Shown in pieces: positions 19,134-28,533 of a stretch of 64,000 bases of DNA; the stretch's first letter is position 1; the number at the start of each line of letters is the position of its first letter. Both the position numbers and the translations under genes were made by a program. This DNA comes from Chiayiivirga flava (GTDB lineage Bacteria > Pseudomonadota > Gammaproteobacteria > Xanthomonadales > Xanthomonadaceae), in NCBI RefSeq assembly GCF_014202825.1, contig NZ_JACHHP010000008.1:1-64000 (forward strand), in the 5' to 3' direction. Below the pieces are notes generated by a model, which did no database searches, was not told where the DNA came from, and was given only the letters and a program-made list of their open reading frames with translations.

Positions 19134-22100
19134 ATGCATTTCCATTCGACGCCGCCGTGCCGCGGCATGTTGCTGCGCGCCGCAATGCTGGCCGCGCTTG
19201 CCGGCACTGCCCATGCGCAGCAGGGCACCGTGCCCAGCGAAGGTATCGCCGATCGCCCCTCGCGCCTTGTCGCGCTGGTGGACGCGCGCGCCGTCACCGA
19301 ACCGGGCACGGTCACGGACAACGCCACGATCGTGCTGCGCGACGGCCGCATCGAATCGGTGGCCCGCGGCGGCAAGCCACCTGCGGGCGCCGAGGTGCGC
19401 GATCTTGCCGGCAAGACCGTCTTCGCCGGTTTTGTCGACCCGGTGTCCACGCTCGGCCTGCCCGACGACATGCGCGCCGGCGGCATCAAGCCGCTCGCGT
19501 CTCCCGGCCAGCCGCCGCACGAACAGACCACCGACCAGGCCGGCGCCCGCCACTGGAACCGCCGCGTGCGGCCCGAGTGGTCGGTGGCCGACCGCCTCGA
19601 CATCAAGCCCGACGAATCGAAAAACCTGCGCGCGCTCGGCTACACCGCCGTCCTGTCCGCGCCGCAGGCCGGCATCGTGAAAGGCCAGGGCGCCGTGCTC
19701 AGCCTGCGCGATGGCAGTGCGGAACGGGATCTGCTGCTCGCGCGCGACCGTAGCCAGCATCTGGGCTTCGACTTCGCCTACGGCAGCGAGTACCCCGGCT
19801 CGCTGATGGGCGCCATCGCGCTGATCCGCCAGACGCTGCTCGACGCGCGCTGGCAGCACTCGGTCCAGACCTACACCGGCCGGGCGCCGATCGATCGTGC
19901 CGCGGCCAATGCCGCGCTCGACGCGCTGTACCCGGCCGCCACCGGCACACAGCGCGTGTTCTTCCAGCTCGACGACGAGCTCGACGTGGGTCGCGTCGCG
20001 AAGATCGACACCGAATTTGGCCTCGACACCGTGCTGATCGGCACCGGCTTCGAATACCGCGTGCTGCCGCAGGTGCGTGCCGCAGCATCGCCGTTCGTGT
20101 TGCCGCTGAATTTTCCCGACGCGCCGGACATCGAGAACGCGGAGGTCTCGATCAACGCCTCGCTCGCCGACCTGCAACACTGGGAGCAGGCGCCGGCCAA
20201 CGCCGCGCGCGTGGCGGCCGCGGGCGTCGAGTTCGCTTTCACCACGCACGGCATCAAGGAGCCGGACAAGCAGTTCTGGAACAACCTGCGCCGCGCCGTT
20301 CGCGCCGGGCTGAGCGAGGACGCGGCGTTGCGCGCGCTCACGGTGACGCCGGCGGCGCTGATCGGCGAAGCGGCGCGCCTGGGCCGGATCGCGCCGGGGC
20401 AGCTTGCGAACCTTGTCGTGGCCGATGCGGCGCTGCTGCGCGACGACAACGCGGCGATCTACGAAACCTGGGTCGAAGGCGAGCGCTTCGAGCACAAGCC
20501 GCTGGCGGCGCCCGTCCTCGCCGGCGACTGGACGCTCGCCTGGGCCGACGGCAAGGGCCCCGCGCGCTGGCGCGTGAAGGGATCGGGCGACAAGGTCGAC
20601 ATCACCGCCGGCAGCGCCACCTTCAAGGCCAGCGTCGCCGGCGAGCGACTCGTCGCCCTCCCGCCGAATGCGCTGTTCGGCGCGGGCGAGGGCGGGGCGC
20701 GCATCGCGGCCACGATGCGCGGCGATGCCATCGAAGGCTACCGCGATCTTGCCGACGGGCGCCGCGTGCGCTTCACCGGCACGCGCACCGGCACCGCGCC
20801 CGCGGCCGACACGACGAAGGACGACACATCCGCCGATCCGATTCCCGCGTACCGCGGTTATCCGGCCGGCGAGTACGCGCGCGACGCGGCACCCGCGCGC
20901 GAGACGCTGCTCATCACCAATGCCACGGTGTGGACCAACACCGACGACGGCGTCCTCACGAACGCCGACGTGCTCGTGCGCGACGGCAAGATTGCCGCCG
21001 TCGGCATCGGACTCGCCGCGCCGTCGGGCGCGAAGACCCTCGACGCCGGCGGCCGCCACGTCACGCCCGGCATCATCGACGCGCACTCGCACACCGCCAT
21101 CGCGCGCAACGTCAACGAACCCTCGCATGCGGTCACCACCGAGGTGCGCGTGGCCGATGTCATCGACCCGACCGACATCGACATCTACCGCCAGCTCGCG
21201 GGCGGCGTCACCACCGCCAACCTGCTGCACGGCTCGGCCAATCCGATGGGCGGCCAGAACGCGGTCATCAAGCTGCGCTGGGGCGCCGATGCCGACGGCC
21301 TACTGCTCGACGGGGCAAAGCCCGGCGTGAAGTTCGCGCTCGGCGAAAACGTCAAGCAGTCCGGCTGGGGCGACAGCTTCAACACGCGCTACCCGCAGAC
21401 GCGCATGGGCGTGGAGCAGATCATGCGCGACCACTTCAACGCCGCACTCGCGTACGACGCGGACATCGCACGCAAGGACGGCGTGCCGCGCCGCCGCGAC
21501 CTGCGCCTCGAAGCGCTGGCGCAGATCGTGTCCGGCGAACGCCAGATCCACATCCACTCCTACCGCCAGGACGAGATCCTGATGTTCGTGCACCTCGCGA
21601 AGGAGTACGGCATTCCCGGCGTGACCTTCCAGCACATCCTCGAAGGCTACAAGGTGGCCGACGCGATGGCCGGCATCGGCGCCGGTGCCTCGACGTTCGC
21701 CGACTGGTGGGCCTACAAGATGGAGGTGTACGACGGCATTCCGCACAACGGCGCGCTGATGACGCGTGCCGGCGTGGTGAGTTCGTTCAACTCCGACAGC
21801 AATGAGATGGCGCGCCGGCTCAACATGGAGGCGGCCAAGGCGGTGAAGTACGGCGGCCTGAGCGAGGAGGAGGCGCTCAAGCTCGTCACGCTCAATCCGG
21901 CGAAGCAGCTCGCCGTGGCCGAGCGCATCGGCGCGCTGGCACCGGGCATGGATGCGGACCTCGTGTTGTGGTCCGACCATCCGCTGTCGAACTACGCGCG
22001 TGCCGATCTCACCTTCGTCGACGGCCGCCGTTACTTCGATCGCGAACAGGACCGCGCGCTGCAGCAGCAGGTGGCCGGCGAGCGCGAACGCCTGTTGCAG

Positions 22101-22298
22101 AAGATCGGTCGCGCCCGCCTCGACACGCTCGCATTGAAGCCGGAAGACGCGAAGGACGCGGCCAAGGCACCGGACCCGGCACTCGTCGCGCTGTTCCTGC
22201 GCGACCGGCACGCCTTCGAATCGCTCGCGCCGTCGCGCTCGGTCTACCACAACGGCGCCGATCTCCAGAGTTGCGGCATCAACGACCATGTGCACTGA
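19134..22298 (+). CDS. Exported tandem amidohydrolase-superfamily protein
   Basis: 1054 residues with an N-terminal signal peptide ending near TAHAQ (residues 25-29). It contains two imidazolonepropionase-like modules. The second (about residues 600-1010) has the HxH metal motif DAHSHT (H651, H653), a later IHIHSY and TFQHI, and the family ending [20 protein letters not shown]. The first (about 45-500) keeps the beta-sandwich fold signature but has [10 protein letters not shown] where the HxH motif should be, so it is probably not catalytic. The substrate is unknown; the family includes prolidase-like and N-acyl amino acid hydrolases. A second such gene follows after 10 bases. Confidence 0.88.
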   Translation: MHFHSTPPCRGMLLRAAMLAALAGTAHAQQGTVPSEGIADRPSRLVALVDARAVTEPGTVTDNATIVLRDGRIESVARGGKPPAGAEVRDLAGKTVFAGFVDPVSTLGLPDDMRAGGIKPLASPGQPPHEQTTDQAGARHWNRRVRPEWSVADRLDIKPDESKNLRALGYTAVLSAPQAGIVKGQGAVLSLRDGSAERDLLLARDRSQHLGFDFAYGSEYPGSLMGAIALIRQTLLDARWQHSVQTYTGRAPIDRAAANAALDALYPAATGTQRVFFQLDDELDVGRVAKIDTEFGLDTVLIGTGFEYRVLPQVRAAASPFVLPLNFPDAPDIENAEVSINASLADLQHWEQAPANAARVAAAGVEFAFTTHGIKEPDKQFWNNLRRAVRAGLSEDAALRALTVTPAALIGEAARLGRIAPGQLANLVVADAALLRDDNAAIYETWVEGERFEHKPLAAPVLAGDWTLAWADGKGPARWRVKGSGDKVDITAGSATFKASVAGERLVALPPNALFGAGEGGARIAATMRGDAIEGYRDLADGRRVRFTGTRTGTAPAADTTKDDTSADPIPAYRGYPAGEYARDAAPARETLLITNATVWTNTDDGVLTNADVLVRDGKIAAVGIGLAAPSGAKTLDAGGRHVTPGIIDAHSHTAIARNVNEPSHAVTTEVRVADVIDPTDIDIYRQLAGGVTTANLLHGSANPMGGQNAVIKLRWGADADGLLLDGAKPGVKFALGENVKQSGWGDSFNTRYPQTRMGVEQIMRDHFNAALAYDADIARKDGVPRRRDLRLEALAQIVSGERQIHIHSYRQDEILMFVHLAKEYGIPGVTFQHILEGYKVADAMAGIGAGASTFADWWAYKMEVYDGIPHNGALMTRAGVVSSFNSDSNEMARRLNMEAAKAVKYGGLSEEEALKLVTLNPAKQLAVAERIGALAPGMDADLVLWSDHPLSNYARADLTFVDGRRYFDREQDRALQQQVAGERERLLQKIGRARLDTLALKPEDAKDAAKAPDPALVALFLRDRHAFESLAPSRSVYHNGADLQSCGINDHVH

Positions 22299-22308
22299 GG
22301 CCACGACG

Positions 22309-23628
22309 ATGACATCGCTCCGTATCGCAACCCTCGCGCTTGCAGGGCTCCTCGCCTCGGCCGCGACCGCGCACGACGGCGTGCCCGCGGCGCCGCAGTC
22401 CGGCCCTGTCGTCATCGACGGCGCCACCGTGCATACCGTGTCCGGCGACACCATCGAACGGGGCCGCGTGCGTTTCGAGGACGGCAAGATCGTCGCCGTC
22501 GGCGGCGGCGATGTCTCGACCGCCGGCGCCACCGTCGTCGATGCGACGGGCAAACACGCCTATCCCGGCCTTATCGCGGCGTACAGCGTGCTCGGCCTGG
22601 TCGAAGTGGGTGCGGTGCGCGCCACCGTCGACGTGGCCGAGGTCGGCGCCAACGCCGCCAACGTGCGCGCCGAAGTGGCGGTGAACCCGGACAGCGAACT
22701 GATTCCCGTCACGCGCAGCAACGGCGTGCTGCTGGCGCTCAGCGCGCCCCAGGTCACCGGCGACGGCGTCATCGGCGGCACCTCGGCGCTGCTGCAGCTC
22801 GAAGGCTGGACGTGGGAAGACATGACCGTGCGTGCGCCGATCGCGCTGCACGTGTACTGGCCGAGCGGCTTCGTGCCGGCGGGGTTTCCCGAGGAGATGG
22901 CCGAGGCCGCGCGCAAGGCGGTGGCCGGCAAGCGCGACGCGCTGGCGCGCGCGTTCGAGCAGGCGCGCGCCTACGCCGGCGACGGCACGCGCACCGGCGC
23001 GGACGATTTGCGCCTGGCCGCGATGAAGCCGTTCGTGGCGGGCGAGCGTCCGGTGTTTTTCCACGCCGAGGATGTGCAGAGCCTCAACGACGCGCTCGAT
23101 TTCGCGCAGAAATACGCGCTCAGGCCGGTGCTCGTCGGCGCCGGTGAAGCCTGGCGCCTCACCGACCGCCTGCGTGCGCTGCGTGTGCCGGTGATCGTCG
23201 GCGGCACGCACACGCTGCCGTTGCGGCGCTTCGATCCGGTCGACGCCACGTTCGCGAACGCCGCGAAACTGAAGGCGGCCGGCATCGATTTCGCCATCGC
23301 CACGCCGGGCGACGGCTTCGACACGACCAACCTGCGCAACCTGCCGTATCACGCCGCGACCGCGGCTGCGTACGGTCTGTCGAAGGACGACGCGCTGCGC
23401 GCGATCACGCTGTGGCCGGCGCGCATCCTCGGCGTCGACGATCGCGTCGGCTCGCTCGACGTGGGCAAGGACGCGACGCTGTTCCTCACCGACGGCGATC
23501 CGCTCGAAGCGCGCACCACGGTCGAACGCGCGTGGATCGGCGGCCGCGAAATCGATCTGGCCAACCGCCAGATGCGGCTGTACGACAAGTACCGCCAGAA
23601 GTATCCGCAGACGCGCGACGCGCGCTAG
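22309..23628 (+). CDS. Exported amidohydrolase-like protein lacking HxH
   Basis: 439 residues with a signal peptide (MTSLRIATLALAGLLASAAT). I chose 22309 rather than 22288 because GAGG lies 9 bases upstream and the signal peptide starts there. The domain resembles the first module of the preceding protein. Where active members have HxH, this one has GLIAAYSVLGL (residues 87-97), so the binuclear site is incomplete. The ending ALRAITLWPARILGVDDRVG with DVGKDATLFL is typical. It likely works with, or has diverged from, the upstream protein. The TAG stop overlaps that of the convergent kinase gene. Confidence 0.85.
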   Translation: MTSLRIATLALAGLLASAATAHDGVPAAPQSGPVVIDGATVHTVSGDTIERGRVRFEDGKIVAVGGGDVSTAGATVVDATGKHAYPGLIAAYSVLGLVEVGAVRATVDVAEVGANAANVRAEVAVNPDSELIPVTRSNGVLLALSAPQVTGDGVIGGTSALLQLEGWTWEDMTVRAPIALHVYWPSGFVPAGFPEEMAEAARKAVAGKRDALARAFEQARAYAGDGTRTGADDLRLAAMKPFVAGERPVFFHAEDVQSLNDALDFAQKYALRPVLVGAGEAWRLTDRLRALRVPVIVGGTHTLPLRRFDPVDATFANAAKLKAAGIDFAIATPGDGFDTTNLRNLPYHAATAAAYGLSKDDALRAITLWPARILGVDDRVGSLDVGKDATLFLTDGDPLEARTTVERAWIGGREIDLANRQMRLYDKYRQKYPQTRDAR

Positions 23629-24206
23629 CCGGCGGCGATGCGGGCACGGGCCGCGGCCAGTGCCGCGGCCACGAGTGCGTCCTTCGGCAGGCGTGCATCG
23701 ATGGCAACGCAGGTGGCCGGTGGCGGCTCGAAGCGCGCCATGATCTCGTCGACGAGGGCCGGGCTGCGATCGAGCGCGAGGTGGCGGCCGGTGGCGATGT
23801 CGTGCGCCACGCGCCGGCGCGCGACCTCCGGCGGGCAGTCCAGGAACAGCGGCAGCGACAGCACGCGGTGCGGCGCCAGCGTGCGGTCGAGCCGTTCCAG
23901 GTCGCGGTGGCGCGAGAACGTCACGCCGTCGATGACGCTGCCGCTGCCGAGCATGCAGTTGACCTCCACCGCCAGCAGCACGGCGCGCATCGCGGCGCTT
24001 TTTTCGGCATAGCTGTAGCTGCACCGCGGGAACATCGCGGCGCGGATCGTGTCGCGGCACACGCGGCGCAGGCCGAATTCGCGTTCGAAGGCCGCCGCCA
24101 CCACCGACTTGCCGGCGCCGGGCAGGCCGATCAGTGCAACGACCAGCGGCGGCGGCATGTTCGCCGCGGCATCGTGCGATCCGGTCGGGCTGTCGATGTC
24201 GCTCAT
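23625..24206 (-). CDS. P-loop kinase-like ATPase (AAA_33 type)
   Basis: 193 residues from the ATG at 24206; an upstream ATG would add 10 residues. GLPGAGKS (G27-S34) is a Walker A loop. RRVCRDTIRAAMF and later FLDCPPEVARRRV resemble small nucleoside or sugar kinase-like proteins of the zeta-toxin/AAA_33 group. The substrate cannot be told. It is convergent with the amidohydrolase gene, and both stop codons lie in the same CTAG. The EF-G paralogue upstream is 54 bases away on the same strand. Confidence 0.8.
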   Translation of the reverse strand: MSDIDSPTGSHDAAANMPPPLVVALIGLPGAGKSVVAAAFEREFGLRRVCRDTIRAAMFPRCSYSYAEKSAAMRAVLLAVEVNCMLGSGSVIDGVTFSRHRDLERLDRTLAPHRVLSLPLFLDCPPEVARRRVAHDIATGRHLALDRSPALVDEIMARFEPPPATCVAIDARLPKDALVAAALAAARARIAAG

Positions 24207-24260
24207 GCACGCAGCCTTGCGCGGCGGCACGCGCAACGCAAGCGTTCTCCGGCCGTCCGG

Positions 24261-26309
24261 TCAATCCTCCTCGACGCGCGGTCGGAAGCTCTCCACCAGC
24301 TGCTTCTGCACGTTCGGCGGCACCGGCTCGTAATGGCTGAATTCGATGGTGTAGCGCCCGCGGCCGGCGCTCGCGGCCTTGAGCTCGTTCGAATAGTCGG
24401 TGACCTCGGCCAGCGGCACCTGCGCCTTCACCACCAGCTCGCCGCCGCGCTGCGAGTCGGTGCCGTTGATGCGAGCGCGCTTGCCGGCAAGACCGCCGGT
24501 GATGTCGCCGATGTGCTGCTCGGGCACGGTCACGTCGAGGTTGACGATGGGTTCGAGCAGGATCGGGCGCGCCTTGCCGATGGCGTCGAGGAAAGCCTTC
24601 CTGCCTGCGGCAACGAACGCCACTTCCTTCGAATCGACGGGGTGGTACTTGCCGTCGTAGACGATCACGCGCACGTCCTGCACCTGGTAGCCGGCCACCG
24701 CGCCGTGGTCGAGCACCTGGCGTATGCCCTTCTCGATCGCCGGAAGGAACTGGTTCGGAATCGCACCGCCGCGGATCTCGTCGACGAACTCGAATCCGCC
24801 GCCGCGCGGCAACGGCTCGATGCGCAGGAACACCTCGCCGAACTGGCCGGCGCCGCCGGTCTGCTTCTTGTGGCGGTGGTGGCCGTCGGCGCGTGCGCCG
24901 ATCGTTTCGCGGTAGGCGATGCGCGGCGGGCGCGTGCTGACCTCCACCTGGTAGCGCTCCTTCATCCGCTCCAGCATCAGCTTCAGGTGCAGCTCGCCGA
25001 GGCCGCGGATGACGGTTTCGTTGAGTTCGGCGTTGTGTTCGACGCGGAAGCAGGGGTCTTCCTCGGCCAGACGATGCAGCGCGGTGGCGAGTTTCTGCTC
25101 CTGGCCCTTGTGCAGCGGCTCGATCGCGAGACCGAACATCGGCCGCGGAAAATCGAGGGGCTTGAGGTGGATGTGATCCTCGTCGTGGCTGTCGTGCAGG
25201 ATCGCGTCGAAGTGCACGTCCTCGATCTTCGCCACGGCCGCGATGTCGCCCGGGACCGCTTCGTCGATTTCCACGTGTTCGCGCCCGCGCAGCCGGTACA
25301 GGTGCGCCACCTTGAACGGCTTGCGCCCGTCGTCGACGAACAGCTGCGTGTCGCGTCGCACGGTGCCCTGGTAGACGCGGAAGATCCCGAGCTTGCCGAC
25401 GAACGGGTCGTTGACGATCTTGAACACGTCCGCGATCACGTGCGCCTGTGGGTCCGGACGCGATGCGATCGGCGTCGCGTCCGCGCCGATGCCCTTCACG
25501 AACGGTGGCGGATTGGCCTCGCCCGGATGCGGCAGCAGGCGTTCGACGATGTCGAGCAGCTCCCTGACGCCGGCGCCGGTGCGCGCGGAGACGAAACAGA
25601 TCGGCACCAGATGACCCTCGCGCAGGCACTGCTCGAAGGCATCGTGCAACTCCTCGCCTTCGATGCCGCTCTCGCCGTCCTCGAGGTAGCGGCCCATCAC
25701 GTCCTCGTTGATCTCCACGACCTGGTCGATGATGCGCCGATGCGCCTCGGCCACCGATCCGATGTCGGAGTCGCCGTCGGGCCGGAAGAAACAATCGACG
25801 ACGGCGGCGCCGCCGCGGGACGGCAGATTGATCGGCAGGCACTCGCTGCCGAAGGTGTCGCGCAGCTGGTCGACCAGCGCGGCCGGATCGACGCCGTCGT
25901 GGTCGATCTTGTTGACCACGAGCAGACGCGCGAGGCGTCGTGCCCTGGCGTGCTCCATGAGCCGGATCGTGCCGTGCTCGATGCCGCTGGCTGCGTTCAC
26001 CACCACCGCGCAGGTCTCCACCGCCGCCAGTGCCGACAGCGTCGGGCCGCGGAAGTCCGGGTACCCGGCGGTGTCGATCAGGTTGATGTGCACGTCGCCG
26101 TGGTCGATCGCGGTGATCGTGCTGTTGATCGAGTGGCCGCGCGCCTTTTCCATCGGATCCGAATCGGAGAAGGTGCTGCCGCGCTCCACCGTGCCTGCCG
26201 TCTGGATCGCGCCGCCGGCATGCAGCAGGGCTTCGAACAGTGTGGTTTTGCCGGCGCCCTGGTGGCCCGCGAGGACCACGTTGCGGATCTGTTGCGTGTT
26301 GTGGCGCAT
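24261..26309 (-). CDS. Elongation factor G paralogue
   Basis: 682 residues from MRHNTQQIRNVVLAGHQGAG. The order is GTPase domain, domain II, then domains III-V, as in EF-G. G1 is GHQGAGKT (15-22), G3 is DTAGYPD (79-85) and G4 is NKIDHD (133-138). Canonical EF-G has a catalytic histidine in DTPGH; here it is tyrosine, as in some FusA2-type paralogues. LGELHLKLMLERMKERY and the domain IV segment GAGQFGEVFLRIEP are clear. The canonical fusA would be expected upstream of tuf, outside the window. Role unknown; slow or regulated GTPase activity is inferred from the substitution. Confidence 0.88.
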   Translation of the reverse strand: MRHNTQQIRNVVLAGHQGAGKTTLFEALLHAGGAIQTAGTVERGSTFSDSDPMEKARGHSINSTITAIDHGDVHINLIDTAGYPDFRGPTLSALAAVETCAVVVNAASGIEHGTIRLMEHARARRLARLLVVNKIDHDGVDPAALVDQLRDTFGSECLPINLPSRGGAAVVDCFFRPDGDSDIGSVAEAHRRIIDQVVEINEDVMGRYLEDGESGIEGEELHDAFEQCLREGHLVPICFVSARTGAGVRELLDIVERLLPHPGEANPPPFVKGIGADATPIASRPDPQAHVIADVFKIVNDPFVGKLGIFRVYQGTVRRDTQLFVDDGRKPFKVAHLYRLRGREHVEIDEAVPGDIAAVAKIEDVHFDAILHDSHDEDHIHLKPLDFPRPMFGLAIEPLHKGQEQKLATALHRLAEEDPCFRVEHNAELNETVIRGLGELHLKLMLERMKERYQVEVSTRPPRIAYRETIGARADGHHRHKKQTGGAGQFGEVFLRIEPLPRGGGFEFVDEIRGGAIPNQFLPAIEKGIRQVLDHGAVAGYQVQDVRVIVYDGKYHPVDSKEVAFVAAGRKAFLDAIGKARPILLEPIVNLDVTVPEQHIGDITGGLAGKRARINGTDSQRGGELVVKAQVPLAEVTDYSNELKAASAGRGRYTIEFSHYEPVPPNVQKQLVESFRPRVEED

Positions 26310-26632
26310 GCCTGGCCTCCCCCGTTGTGCACGTGGCGATGAGGCCGTCATGGTCGTCCGGGCTGCAGGGTCGACACTGCAGGGATCTGTGTGCCGGGCG
26401 CGGCGGCCGGGCGGTCATGGCGGTCCGGCCGCAGGCGCGGCCGTCGGCACAGCCTTCCAGCCGCGGCGCGGGCGGTCAAGCGTGCGGTGCAGCATCGCCC
26501 GCCCCGCTACCGACGCCATAGCGCTGTCCGCACGCTAAACGGCAGCGCAAAAGTTCAGAACGGATTAAGCGCCTGCGCCCCAACCTGCGTATGTGGGCGG
26601 CCGCATCGCGCCGCCCGTTCCGGAGGATGGAC
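26310..26632. other. Gene-free divergent spacer
   Basis: 323 bases between the divergent EF-G paralogue and the glycine-zipper gene. It is GC-rich with several short GGCGG/CCGCC palindromic stretches. The last 90 bases before 26633 are less GC-rich (around 26538-26575), where a promoter for the downstream gene would be expected. I found no convincing -35/-10 pair, ORF or RNA. Confidence 0.5.
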
Positions 26633-27214
26633 ATGAAACGCCTGCTGCTTCCGTTGGCCCTCGCCGCGTCCGCGCTGTCGGGTACCGCGATCGCGCAGAA
26701 CTACGGCGGCTACGACAATTACGACGGCGGCTATGCCGACGCCGGCTACGACTATGCCGAGGTCGTGAGCGTGGATCCGCTCATTGATGTGGTGAACCGG
26801 CCGATCCGTCGCGACGAGTGCTGGCAGGAGCCGGTCACCTACCGCGAGCCGGTGCGGTACCGCGGCGGTTCGCGCAACCATGCGCCTGCGGTGCTCGGCG
26901 GCATCATCGGTGGCCTGGTCGGCAACCAGTTCGGACACGGCCACGGCCGCGACGCCGCAACGCTGGCCGGCGCCGCGCTCGGCTATGCCGCGGTGCGCGA
27001 CGCGCAGCCGCGCCACGGCGGGTACTACGCGGGCGGCCGCGAATACACCACGTACGAGCAGCGTTGCGCGACGCGCACGCAATACGTGTCCGACGAACGC
27101 GTGAACGGCTACAACGTCACCTATCGCTACAACGGCCGCCTGTACCAGACGGTCACCGATTACCACCCGGGCGATTCGATCCGGGTGCGCGTGGATGTCA
27201 GCGCGGCACCCTGA
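26633..27214 (+). CDS. Glycine-zipper 2TM-domain envelope protein
   Basis: 193 residues. I chose ATG 26633 because GGAGG lies 6 bases upstream; the ATG at 26627 is too close. The signal peptide MKRLLLPLALAASALSGTAI ends at AQ. A Tyr/Gly/Asp-rich region follows (residues 23-45), then RRDECWQEPV and a glycine-zipper hairpin LGGIIGGLVGNQFGHG (about 83-98) continuing to ATLAGAALGY, as in the 17-kDa surface antigen/RcnB-neighbour families. The C-terminal domain has two cysteines and YNVTYRYNGRLYQT. It is probably an outer-membrane or periplasmic structural protein. An intrinsic terminator follows. Confidence 0.85.
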   Translation: MKRLLLPLALAASALSGTAIAQNYGGYDNYDGGYADAGYDYAEVVSVDPLIDVVNRPIRRDECWQEPVTYREPVRYRGGSRNHAPAVLGGIIGGLVGNQFGHGHGRDAATLAGAALGYAAVRDAQPRHGGYYAGGREYTTYEQRCATRTQYVSDERVNGYNVTYRYNGRLYQTVTDYHPGDSIRVRVDVSAAP

Positions 27215-27250
27215 TACCCGCGTCCAGCTCGCTCTCTCACGGAAGAGAAC

Positions 27251-27276
27251 AACGGGACCTGCGGGTCCCGTTTTCA
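27251..27276 (+). terminator. Intrinsic terminator
   Basis: A 9-bp perfect stem (AACGGGACC / GGTCCCGTT) with a TGCG loop and a following TTC lies 36 bases after the glycine-zipper gene. It is the cleanest rho-independent terminator of this region and excludes start sites upstream of it for the next gene. Confidence 0.85.
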
Positions 27277-27383
27277 TTGCGGCGCCCGTTCGGCTGCGCG
27301 CGGTGGCGCGTCGTTCATCCGCGGCGGCGCGCGCCGCGCGACCATCCGGTCTCCGGGCGGCACGCCGCCACGCCGAGGTCCGC

Positions 27384-28526
27384 ATGCCGCCACGTCCCGC
27401 CTACACGTTCGGCATCGAGGAGGAATTCTTCCTCGTGTCGCCGCGCACGCGCCAGGCCGTGTCGCGCGGCAGCGGCGCGCTGATCGAGGCCTGCCGCGCC
27501 CGGCTCGGCGACTGCATCGAGGCGGAAATGCTCGGGCCGCAGCTGGAGATCGCCTCGCCGGTGTTCGAGGATGCCGACACGGCGCTGGCCACGCTGCGCC
27601 GCCTGCGCCGCGACATCGCGGCGCTCGCGCAGCCGCACGGAATCGCGATCGTGGCGGCCGGCACGCATCCGCTGTCGGCCTGGCAACGGCAGCGCACCAC
27701 GCGCAAGCCGCGCTACCAGCAGCTGGTGCGGGACTTCCGGCTGATCGGCCGCCGCAACCTGGTGTGCGGCATGCACGTGCATGTCGAAGTGCCGGCGCGG
27801 CACGATCGCGTGGTGCTGATGAATCGCCTCCTGCCGTGGCTGCCGCTGTTCCTCGCCTTGTCGACGTCCTCGCCGTTCTGGGCGCGGCGCAACACCGGAC
27901 TCATGAGCTACCGCCAGGCCGCGTATGACGAGTTCCCGCGCACCGGCATCCCGGATTTCTTCGCCGACCAGGCCGACTACGACGCCTTCGTCGCCACGCT
28001 GGTGCGTGCCGGCGCGATGGAGGACGCGAGCCACGTGTGGTGGGCCATCCGCCCGGCGCTGCGCTACCCGACGCTCGAACTGCGCATCGCCGACTGCTGC
28101 ACCGCGGTCGAGGACGGTGTCGCGCTGGCGACGCTCTACCGCTGCCTGGTGCACTGCCTGGTGCGCCGGCCGTCGCTGGGCAAGGCGCGCGGCACCGCGA
28201 CGCGGCGCATCGTCGACGAGAACCGCTGGCGCGCGAAACGCGACGGCATCGAGGCCGAGTTCATCGTCGAGGGCGAACGCGATCCGGTGTCGCTGCGCAC
28301 CGTGCTGGCGCGCCTGCGCGAGACGATCGCGCCGGATGCCGCCGCGCTCGGCTGCGACGCCGCGCTGCGCCAGCTCGACGTGATCCTGACACGCGGCACG
28401 AGCGCGCAGCGCCAGCTGGCGGTGTACCGGGCCGCACGCGACGCCGGGGCCGGGCAGCTCGACGCCGTCCGCGGCGTCGTAGACTGGCTGATCGAAGCCA
28501 CCGTCCCGCCGCCGGCCCACGCCTGA
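27384..28526 (+). CDS. Carboxylate-amine ligase, YbdK/GCS2 family
   Basis: 380 residues from the ATG at 27384, preceded by GAGG. An open frame upstream runs through the terminator and is not used. The family joins glutamate by its gamma-carboxyl to an amine with ATP; E. coli YbdK has weak glutamate-cysteine ligase activity. FGIEEEFFLVS (residues 9-19), EAEMLGPQLEIAS and CGMHVHVEVP carry the conserved acidic and histidine residues for Mg-ATP and substrate. LELRIADCCTAVED is another family block. The next gene, 7 bases downstream, encodes a gamma-glutamyl hydrolase-like protein, suggesting linked gamma-glutamyl metabolism. Confidence 0.9.
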   Translation: MPPRPAYTFGIEEEFFLVSPRTRQAVSRGSGALIEACRARLGDCIEAEMLGPQLEIASPVFEDADTALATLRRLRRDIAALAQPHGIAIVAAGTHPLSAWQRQRTTRKPRYQQLVRDFRLIGRRNLVCGMHVHVEVPARHDRVVLMNRLLPWLPLFLALSTSSPFWARRNTGLMSYRQAAYDEFPRTGIPDFFADQADYDAFVATLVRAGAMEDASHVWWAIRPALRYPTLELRIADCCTAVEDGVALATLYRCLVHCLVRRPSLGKARGTATRRIVDENRWRAKRDGIEAEFIVEGERDPVSLRTVLARLRETIAPDAAALGCDAALRQLDVILTRGTSAQRQLAVYRAARDAGAGQLDAVRGVVDWLIEATVPPPAHA

Positions 28527-28533
28527 CCGTCCC

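Noticed and set aside
22279..26418. A minus-strand open frame of about 1379 codons over the amidohydrolase, kinase and EF-G genes
   Set aside because: It is out of frame with the kinase and EF-G paralogue on the same strand, both of which have intact family motifs; the composition is that of a shadow frame.
27195..27383. An N-terminal extension of the YbdK-like ligase
   Set aside because: The extension would begin inside the preceding gene and pass through an intrinsic terminator; homologues start at the FGIEEEF region, close to ATG 27384.
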